Assembly: GCA_031265015.1 (NCBI GenBank) | Contig: JAISDG010000060.1 | Coordinates: 1-11,332 of the forward strand | Direction: 5' to 3' | Origin: Spirochaetaceae bacterium | GTDB lineage: Bacteria > Spirochaetota > Spirochaetia > Treponematales > Breznakiellaceae | DNA: 11,332 bases | Shown: piece by piece, positions 6,990-11,332 of the stretch | Position numbering within the stretch: the first letter of the stretch is position 1 | Layout: each line of letters starts with the position of its first letter | Program-made: the position numbers and the translations under genes | Notes under the pieces: generated by a model | Database searches by the model: none | Seen by the model: only the letters and a program-made list of their open reading frames with translations | What the model was told of the DNA's origin: nothing

Positions 6990-8113
6990 AAGAGCTAAAC
7001 TTGAGGTACTCTCCGATAAACATATCAATATCCCCGTCCATAACCGCCTGGATGTTGCCCGATTCGGCCTTGGTCCGGTAATCCTTTACCAGGGTATAGG
7101 GCTGGAATACGTAGGAGCGGATTTGGTTGCCCCAGGAAATATCCTTTTTTTCCTGGGCAAAGCGTTCGTTTTCTTTTTCCTTTTCCTGCCGGTAGTATTC
7201 GTAGAGCCGGGCTTTGAGCATGCTCATGGCGGTGGCCCTGTTCATGGTCTGGCTCCGTTCGCTCTGGCAGGCGACTACAATCCCCGTGGGCAGGTGGGTA
7301 AACCGGACGGCGCTGTCGGTTTTATTGATATGCTGGCCCCCCGCGCCGCCGGACCGGTAGGTGTCCACCCGCAGATCTTCGCTGCGGATCTCCACTTCGA
7401 TGGAATCGTCCAGAATAGGGAAGGCGTAGACCGACGCGAAGGAAGTGTGCCGCCGGGCGTTGGCGTCAAAGGGCGAAATCCGTACCAGCCGGTGGACCCC
7501 GCTTTCGCCCTTCAGGTAACCGTAGGCATAGCCCCCTTCGATCTTGCAGGTGGCGGACTTGATTCCCCCTTCCGCTTCCAGCATATCCACTTCCTCCACC
7601 GAAAACCCCCGGCGCTCCGCCCAGCGAAGGTACATACGGTAGAGCATCCCCGCCCAGTCGCAGGCTTCGGTTCCCCCCGCGCCGGAATGGATCGTCAGAA
7701 AACAGCCGTTCCGGTCCACTTCCCCGGACATAAGTTCCACCAGGTTCTGTTTTTCAAAACGTCCGGCAATTTTTTTAAGGGTTTCTTCTATCTCTGAACT
7801 CTGGGATTCGTCTTTCGCTTCGTTGGCCAGTTCCAGCAAAGCTTCCAGGTCTTCCGCATCCTTTTTTAGATTCCGCCACGGTTCGTAGCGGCTTTTAAGG
7901 GATTTAAGCTCTCCCATAAGCTTTTCCGCTTTGGAAGTATCGTTCCAGAGATTCGGATTTCCGGCTTCCGCTTCCAGTTCCGCAATCCGTTCCTTTAGGG
8001 TTTGTCCCGGCCGGAAGTCCGGACCCTTTTGGGGCTGTTCAAAGACGCCTCCAGGCGTCAAGGATTTTGGCGGAAAGCTCCGCCACGGGGCTTCCCAGTT
8101 CTATCAACAGCAT
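6988..8113 (-). CDS. prfB: Peptide chain release factor 2 (RF2), programmed +1 frameshift
   Basis: RF2 terminates translation at UGA and UAA. The gene begins at ATG 8113, with AGGAG five bases upstream, and reads 24 codons ending WRRL. It then meets an in-frame TGA at 8041-8039. Reading continues after a +1 shift at CTT T (skipping base 8041), giving about 374 residues, close to E. coli RF2 (365). In the full-length numbering, SPF, the RF2 stop-codon recognition tripeptide, is at 213-215 within RISPFDANARRHTSF. The catalytic GGQ is at 258-260 within RSGGAGGQHINKTDSAVR. The first part (about 25-130) is the helical RF2 N-terminal domain. The frame opened from a TTG at 8061 is only the post-shift part. 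The preceding Cas2-like gene ends 8 bases upstream, and its TAG is part of the prfB Shine-Dalgarno. Confidence 0.96.
8039..8053 (-). promoter_or_regulatory. prfB programmed +1 frameshift site
   Basis: Read on the minus strand the site is TGG AGG CGT CTT TGA. The internal Shine-Dalgarno GGAGG (8052-8048) is three bases before the slippery CTT (8044-8042), and TGA follows (8041-8039). Spacing, slippery codon and codon position (24/25) match the classical RF2 autoregulatory element, in which scarce RF2 allows the ribosome to slip and make more RF2. The base after TGA is A, where E. coli has C. Confidence 0.95.
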
Positions 8114-8121
8114 ACTTTCTC

Positions 8122-8490
8122 CTATCTGCCCCGGCGGATGGTCCGCACGGGCCCCCGGCGTACCGGGATAACCTGAACCGGCGCCACGGTCCGGGCCGGC
8201 ATAACGGCCTGGACCTCCCCGCCCCGGGCAACCAGGCGGCGCCATTTTTTATCCCGCAGGGTGCTTAAGACCAGAGTGCCTTCCACGGGAAACTGAAAGA
8301 TCCGTATACGGTCAAAAGCGTCGGTGGACCGGTCCAGATCCCGCTTCAGGCGGCCCAGGGTTTCGGGAGATACCGCCGTGGATTCCCAGAGCCCCCGCTG
8401 AATCTTGTCAAAGCCGTACTGGATAAGCAGTTCCGCCAGCTCTTTGGCCCTGCCTTCCCCTCCGGGGTCCAGGGCAATTGAAACAAACAT
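8122..8490 (-). CDS. Small Cas2-like (Cas2/VapD-fold) protein with Arg-rich tail
   Basis: From ATG 8490 the product is 122 residues. Residues 1-85 follow the Cas2 pattern. A first strand MFVSIALD ends in an Asp (D8) where Cas2 has its metal-binding Asp. A helix with GRAKELAELLIQYGF leads to DKIQRGLWES, matching the Cas2 G-x-RVQ-S-VFE block. Then come a helix (SPETLGRLKRDLDR) and the strand DRIRIFQFP, like the Cas2 D-S-V-R-I-Y strand. The tail (84-122) is Arg/Pro/Val-rich and basic, suggesting nucleic-acid contact. No cas1, other cas gene or CRISPR array is in the window. It is the first gene before prfB (gap 8 bases). An upstream in-frame ATG at 8562 would place the promoter inside the gene and is rejected. 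No Shine-Dalgarno is seen, consistent with a near-leaderless mRNA. Function is unknown; a VapD-like RNase or non-catalytic Cas2-fold protein are alternatives. Confidence 0.75.
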   Translation of the reverse strand: MFVSIALDPGGEGRAKELAELLIQYGFDKIQRGLWESTAVSPETLGRLKRDLDRSTDAFDRIRIFQFPVEGTLVLSTLRDKKWRRLVARGGEVQAVMPARTVAPVQVIPVRRGPVRTIRRGR

Positions 8491-8500
8491 AACGATATAA

Positions 8501-8529
8501 ATTGTAAAAAACTGGGGGACTGTTGTCAA
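8501..8529 (-). promoter_or_regulatory. Sigma70-type promoter of the Cas2-like/prfB unit
   Basis: A consensus -35 TTGACA (8529-8524), a 17-bp spacer and a -10 TACAAT (8506-8501, one mismatch) are present on the minus strand. Transcription would start near 8494. That leaves only about 2-6 bases before the ATG at 8490, so the message is expected to be leaderless or nearly so. It is the only strong promoter I see for the eight-gene left block. Confidence 0.75.
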
Positions 8530-8548
8530 TGCCGTGCGGTGCGGTGTA

Positions 8549-8577
8549 TTGACCGTTATCATAGCTTCTGGTATAGT
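8549..8577 (+). promoter_or_regulatory. Sigma70-type promoter of tRNA-Gly
   Basis: A -35 TTGACC (8549-8554), a 17-bp spacer and a -10 TATAGT (8572-8577) lie on the plus strand. Transcription is expected near 8584, just before the mature tRNA 5' end at 8587. The promoter points away from the prfB-unit promoter; the two -35 boxes are separated by 19 bp (8530-8548), which hold a GTGCG-GTGCG-GTG short repeat. Confidence 0.7.
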
Positions 8578-8586
8578 AATCCAAGC

Positions 8587-8657
8587 GCGGTCGTCGTATA
8601 ACGGTATTACCCTAGCTTCCCAAGCTCGTGACGCGGGTTCGACTCCCGTCGACCGCT
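8587..8657 (+). tRNA. tRNA-Gly (anticodon CCC)
   Basis: A 71-base cloverleaf decodes GGG. The acceptor GCGGTCG (8587-8593) pairs with CGACCGC (8650-8656), with discriminator T at 8657. The D arm is GTATAACGGTATTAC (8596-8610). The anticodon loop is TTCCCAA (8617-8623), with CCC at 8619-8621. The T arm is GCGGG-TTCGACT-CCCGT (8633-8649). The 3' CCA is not encoded. The second pair of the anticodon stem is a T-C mismatch (8613/8627), and the first T-stem pair is G-T. Overall sequence closely resembles bacterial tRNA-Gly(CCC). Confidence 0.95.
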
Positions 8658-8661
8658 AAAT

Positions 8662-8690
8662 CGTAATTCCTTATAATATAAGGAATTACG
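8662..8690. repeat. Perfect AT-rich inverted repeat downstream of tRNA-Gly (possible weak bidirectional terminator)
   Basis: A 13-bp arm, CGTAATTCCTTAT, is perfectly repeated in inverse after a 3-base loop (AAT). It lies 4 bases past the tRNA and about 100 bases past the 3' end of the convergent pxpA gene, so it could mark the end of both transcripts. Neither side has a proper T-run, so termination is only a possibility. The remaining bases to pxpA (8691-8786) show no gene or clear motif. Confidence 0.6.
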
Positions 8691-8786
8691 TTGCGTATCA
8701 TTGTTCTGAAAAGAGTTTTGCCCATTTTCCCGATGAATTGGCTTTATACCGGGAGCGGCGGGCTGTGGCGGTACGACGGATCCGGT

Positions 8787-9548
8787 TCAGGCCGATGGCG
8801 GCGCCACGGTGATCCCCTCATTCCGGAAGGCTTCGTTAAGCTTTTGCACGAACAGCAGGGCCTTTTCCCCGTCCCCGTGGACGCAGACCGAATCGGCTGT
8901 AACGGGAACTTCTTTTCCCGTAATGGCCCGGACCATCCCGGTTTTTACCATCCCGATAACCCGGCCTATTGCCTCGTCTTCGCCGGTGATCATCGCGCCG
9001 GGTTTTGTCCGGGCCACCAGGGTCCCGTCTTCCTCATAGGCCCGGTCGGCAAATACTTCTTCCGCCGCGGAAAGCCCCGCTTCCCGGGCTTCGGCGATCA
9101 GAGCGCTTCCCGCCAGACCCAGCACGATAAGCCGGGGGTTGATTTCCCGGATGCCTTCGGCGATTGCTTTGGCCAGCGCCGGGTCTTTGGCGGCCATATT
9201 GTAAAGCGCTCCGTGGGGTTTGACATGGACCAGCGGAATCCCCGCCGCCCGGCAGAAAGCTTCCAGCGCGCCGGTTTGGTACTGCACCGCGGCCTTGACT
9301 TCCGCTGGGGAAAGCTGCATGGTACGCCGGCCAAAGCCCGCCAAATCGGGAAAACCCGGATGCGCCCCGGCGGCGGTATGGTACTGTTTTGCCAGGGCCA
9401 CGGTTTTTTGCATTACCACCGGGTCCCCGGCATGGAAGCCGCAGGCAATGTTGACGGACGACACCAGGGGAATGATCGCCTCGTCAAGCCCCATTTTCCA
9501 GGGGCCAAAACTTTCTCCCAGATCGCAGTTTATGTCTATCGTGCGCAT
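8787..9548 (-). CDS. pxpA: 5-oxoprolinase subunit A (LamB/YcsF family)
   Basis: PxpA, with PxpB and PxpC, performs ATP-dependent opening of 5-oxoproline (pyroglutamate) to L-glutamate in the cytoplasm. The 253 residues are the family length. Family blocks are all present: DINCDLGESFGPWKMG (5-20), VNIACGFHAGDP (32-43), GAHPGFPDLAGFGRR (61-75), HVKPHGALYN (108-117), FADRAYEEDGTLVAR (166-180) and VTADSVCVHGD (216-226). The ATG at 9548 has AAGGA upstream at suitable spacing and starts 11 bases after the DUF1445 stop, so it is the last gene of the pxp operon. No subunit B is in the window; it probably lies beyond the right edge before pxpC. Confidence 0.95.
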   Translation of the reverse strand: MRTIDINCDLGESFGPWKMGLDEAIIPLVSSVNIACGFHAGDPVVMQKTVALAKQYHTAAGAHPGFPDLAGFGRRTMQLSPAEVKAAVQYQTGALEAFCRAAGIPLVHVKPHGALYNMAAKDPALAKAIAEGIREINPRLIVLGLAGSALIAEAREAGLSAAEEVFADRAYEEDGTLVARTKPGAMITGEDEAIGRVIGMVKTGMVRAITGKEVPVTADSVCVHGDGEKALLFVQKLNEAFRNEGITVAPPSA

Positions 9549-9559
9549 AACCCGGTTCC

Positions 9560-10345
9560 TTAGTATTTGAGAAGCAGATTCTTGACATCGGTAATGAGCA
9601 TATGCCCCGGCGCGTGGGTAATGGCAATAGACGGCCTGGCGCTCATGATCGCCGACTGGGGCGTAACGCCGCAGGCCCAGAAAACGGGGACTTCACCGGG
9701 TTTGATGGTTACCGCGTCGCCAAAATCGGGCTTTCCTAAGTCCCCGATGCCGATTACTCCGGGGTCGCCGATATGAACCGGCGCGCCGTGGACCCTGGGC
9801 ATGGACGCGGTTATGGTTACCGACTTTACCACCAGTTCCGGCGGTATGGGCCTCATGCTGACTACCATCTTTCCATGAAAGATCCCCGCGCGCTCACATT
9901 CAATGCCGGTTATGTACATCGGTACGTTCCGGCCTTCTTCGATGTGCCGCACCGGAATGTCGCCGGCGAGTAACTCCGACTCAAAAGAAAAGCTGCACCC
10001 GATAAGGAAGCTGACAAAATCGTCCCGCCAAAATTCGGATACGTCGGTGTACTCGCCTTCGGGTACGCCGTTCTTGTAGATCCGGTATTTGGGGATGTCC
10101 CTGGCAATATCCGCGCCGGGGGCGATGGCCTTAAGGAAACGGCTTCCCCTGTCGCTGACTTCCAGGACAGGACAGCTTTTGGGATTCCGCTGGGTAAAGA
10201 GCAAAAAGTCGTAGGCGTATTCCGCGGGCAGCACCGCCAGGTTTGCCTGGGCATAGCCGCCGCACATGCCGGAGGTATGCCCGGTTATCGTTCCTTCCCT
10301 GATAAGGGCCCGTACCTCCCGGGGCGGCAGTTTTTCGAATTCCAT
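9560..10345 (-). CDS. DUF1445/YcsI family protein (putative hydro-lyase, D-glutamate cyclase-like)
   Basis: The 261-residue protein belongs to the DUF1445 family, annotated as putative hydro-lyase and related to the catalytic part of mammalian D-glutamate cyclase, which turns D-glutamate into 5-oxo-D-proline. Visible conserved blocks are GHTSGMCGGYAQANLAVLP (22-40), FLIGCSFSFE (113-122), YITGIEC (144-150), SMRPIP (163-168), HGAPVHIGDPGVIGI (186-200), VFWACGVTPQ (221-230) and ITHAPGHMLITD (242-253). ATG 10345 is chosen because GGAGGGG lies just upstream; an in-frame ATG at 10387 falls inside the tandem repeats and has no ribosome binding site. It sits between pxpC and pxpA, so a step feeding or using 5-oxoproline is likely. 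The enzyme activity in bacteria is an inference here. Confidence 0.88.
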   Translation of the reverse strand: MEFEKLPPREVRALIREGTITGHTSGMCGGYAQANLAVLPAEYAYDFLLFTQRNPKSCPVLEVSDRGSRFLKAIAPGADIARDIPKYRIYKNGVPEGEYTDVSEFWRDDFVSFLIGCSFSFESELLAGDIPVRHIEEGRNVPMYITGIECERAGIFHGKMVVSMRPIPPELVVKSVTITASMPRVHGAPVHIGDPGVIGIGDLGKPDFGDAVTIKPGEVPVFWACGVTPQSAIMSARPSIAITHAPGHMLITDVKNLLLKY

Positions 10346-10356
10346 AACCCCTCCTA
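10343..10356 (-). promoter_or_regulatory. DUF1445 gene ribosome binding site deciding the start
   Basis: AGGAGGGGTTATG is read on the minus strand, giving GGAGG about 5 bases from the ATG at 10345-10343. It begins immediately next to the last palindromic repeat unit, so folding of that unit could affect access to it. Confidence 0.75.
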
Positions 10357-10404
10357 GGTGAACTTGTTCACCCGCGAACTTGTTCACCAGTGAACTTGTT
10401 CACC
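10357..10404. repeat. Three tandem 16-bp palindromic repeats between pxpC and the DUF1445 gene
   Basis: Three head-to-tail units (10357-10372, 10373-10388, 10389-10404) share GAACTTGTTCACC; only the first three bases vary. Unit 1 is a full inverted repeat, GGTGAAC-TT-GTTCACC. A degenerate start of a fourth unit (GGTAAAC) follows at 10405. The pxpC stop (10402-10400) lies in the third unit, and the DUF1445 Shine-Dalgarno touches the first. As RNA each unit can fold a 5-6 bp stem with a CAAG loop, and any unit can pair with any other. As DNA it looks like a triple operator. There are no spacers, so it is not a CRISPR array. Confidence 0.85.
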
Positions 10405-11332
10405 GGTAAACCCGGGGGCGGACAAAACGCCGCCCTAACCGGGCGATTTCCCGCTCGGTTTGCCGGTAGATTTTTTCCGCCGCCGGGGCGCGGATCTTTT
10501 CAAAGCGGACCGCCGAATCTGCCGGAGCCTGGGCAAGCCGCCAGAGATCGCCGGTAATCACCGCCCCCATCGTGACATAGCCCCCGGTGGTCTGCCGGTC
10601 ATTCAGAAGCACGATGGGCTGCCCCGATCCGGGAATCTGTACCGATCCCGGGGCAACTCCGCTGGAAACAATATCGGCGCCGCGAAGCGAAGCCGCCGCG
10701 GGTCCTTTAAGCCGTACCCCCATGCGGTCGCTTTCGGTTCCCACAGTATACAGGGAATGATAAAACCTGTGGATCCCGTCTTCGCTTAAACGCCCCGCGT
10801 GCTTTCCTTCCACAATACGCAGAACCAGGGGATCGGCTTCGGCATAGGCGGCGCGGACGGTGACATCAAGGGCTTTGCCGAAGGCCGCGCCGCCGGGATC
10901 GAAGAAGCGCCGTTCCATGCCGGGAAGCCGCTGTACCGTTTCGCGGAAGGGGATATGATCCTTCGTTGTAAGCTTTCTTCCCTCAAAGCCCCCGGCCCGG
11001 ACCCTGAGATTGGTGGACCTGCTTCCCAGCACCGGCTCTATGTCAAAACCCCCGGAAACGGCAAGATAGGAGCGGACCCCGGCAAGGGCAAAACCGGTAT
11101 GGAGGATGTCTCCCCGGACCACGGCAAAAGCTTTGTTCATGGCCGCGGGGAAGCCGTTGAGGAGCGGCGTCATGTCCGCGCCGGTTACCGCAATAACGGC
11201 GGGACCATCGAAGACCATGGACGCGCCCCGGAGGGTCATTTCCAGCGCCGCCTCTCCCGGCGCGTTGGCGGTAAGGAAATTCGCCAGCCGGAAAGAAAAG
11301 CCGTCCAGCGCCCCCGAAGGGGAAAAACCCGA
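10400..11332 (-). CDS. pxpC: 5-oxoprolinase subunit C (biotin-dependent carboxyltransferase-like family), N-terminus cut by window edge
   Basis: PxpC is the KipA/allophanate-hydrolase-subunit-2-like partner of PxpB in the 5-oxoprolinase complex. About 310 residues are visible; roughly the first 20 lie beyond the right edge, since the family's GFSPSGALDGFSFRLAN block is already open at the edge. Other family blocks follow: AVTGADMTPLLNG, SYLAVSGGFDIEPVLGSRST, the GGFEGRKL strand, VGTESDRMGVRLKGP, then PGSVQIPGSGQPIVLLNDRQ, TTGGYVTMGAVITGD and LWRLAQAPADSAVRFEKI. The internal ATG at 11239 is not the start, because conserved family sequence continues upstream of it in the same frame. The gene ends inside the tandem palindromic repeats, and the DUF1445 gene follows after about 54 bases. 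Confidence 0.93.
   Translation of the reverse strand, partial: SGFSPSGALDGFSFRLANFLTANAPGEAALEMTLRGASMVFDGPAVIAVTGADMTPLLNGFPAAMNKAFAVVRGDILHTGFALAGVRSYLAVSGGFDIEPVLGSRSTNLRVRAGGFEGRKLTTKDHIPFRETVQRLPGMERRFFDPGGAAFGKALDVTVRAAYAEADPLVLRIVEGKHAGRLSEDGIHRFYHSLYTVGTESDRMGVRLKGPAAASLRGADIVSSGVAPGSVQIPGSGQPIVLLNDRQTTGGYVTMGAVITGDLWRLAQAPADSAVRFEKIRAPAAEKIYRQTEREIARLGRRFVRPRVYR

Noticed and set aside
8039..8113. prfB as a pseudogene broken by an in-frame TGA.
   Set aside because: Position, internal Shine-Dalgarno, 3-base spacing and the CTT TGA sequence are exactly those of the functional RF2 frameshift site, and the rest of the gene is intact.
5227..8113. Rho-independent terminators between prfB, the PEGA gene and ftsY.
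   Set aside because: The gaps are too short or only hold small GC inverted repeats without a T-run.
8491..8562. A 24-residue N-terminal extension of the Cas2-like protein starting at ATG 8562.
   Set aside because: It would contain the consensus promoter, has no ribosome binding site, and the Cas2-type first strand begins at the ATG at 8490.
10357..10404. CRISPR array, suggested by the repeats and the Cas2-like gene.
   Set aside because: The 16-bp units are directly adjacent with no spacers and are palindromic across their whole length; the Cas2-like gene is 2 kb away in another transcription unit.
10357..10404. SOS (LexA/DinR-type) boxes, because the repeats contain GAAC and GTTC.
   Set aside because: The half-sites are two bases apart, while the GAAC-GTTC box of DinR-type LexA needs four, and no SOS gene is present.

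Overview
The window looks like a chromosomal segment of a GC-rich spirochaete, probably related to Treponema. This rests on a Lol-type ABC system together with a PEGA-domain/two-TM envelope protein and several lineage-unspecific hypotheticals. No single gene proves the taxonomy, and the genus is an inference. Nearly all protein genes lie on the minus strand. The only confident plus-strand gene is a tRNA.

Left block (1-8490, minus strand, read from high to low coordinates): a tight eight-gene series starts at a well-formed sigma70-type promoter (-35 8529-8524, 17-bp spacer, -10 8506-8501). The order is a small Cas2-fold protein, prfB (release factor 2, with an intact programmed +1 frameshift site), a 583-aa PEGA/two-TM protein, ftsY (SRP receptor), a secreted or lipoprotein-like 362-aa protein, a LolC/E-type permease, lolD, and a second LolC/E-type permease cut by the left edge. 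Gaps are short (8-9 bp), or the genes abut or overlap by 8-11 bp; only the PEGA-ftsY gap is about 50 bp. This suggests one transcription unit joining translation termination, membrane targeting and envelope lipoprotein traffic.

Middle (8491-8786): two divergent promoters sit back to back with their -35 boxes 19 bp apart. The minus-strand one drives the Cas2-like/prfB unit and seems to give an almost leaderless mRNA. The plus-strand one drives tRNA-Gly(CCC). The tRNA is followed by a perfect 13-bp AT-rich inverted repeat.

Right block (8787-11332, minus strand): pxpC (5-oxoprolinase subunit C, cut by the right edge), a DUF1445/YcsI-type protein (D-glutamate cyclase-like family) and pxpA (5-oxoprolinase subunit A). 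Together they suggest recovery of 5-oxoproline to glutamate, possibly fed by D-glutamate cyclisation. The pxpC-DUF1445 junction is almost wholly made of three tandem 16-bp self-complementary repeats ending at the DUF1445 ribosome binding site.

The points most worth a second look are the orphan Cas2-like gene co-transcribed with prfB from a near-leaderless promoter, the 16-bp palindromic tandem repeats inside the pxp operon, and the G8-G9 homopolymer tracts in the Lol genes. Also notable is the shared ATGATNTGA arrangement at the non-ATG starts of two neighbouring genes.
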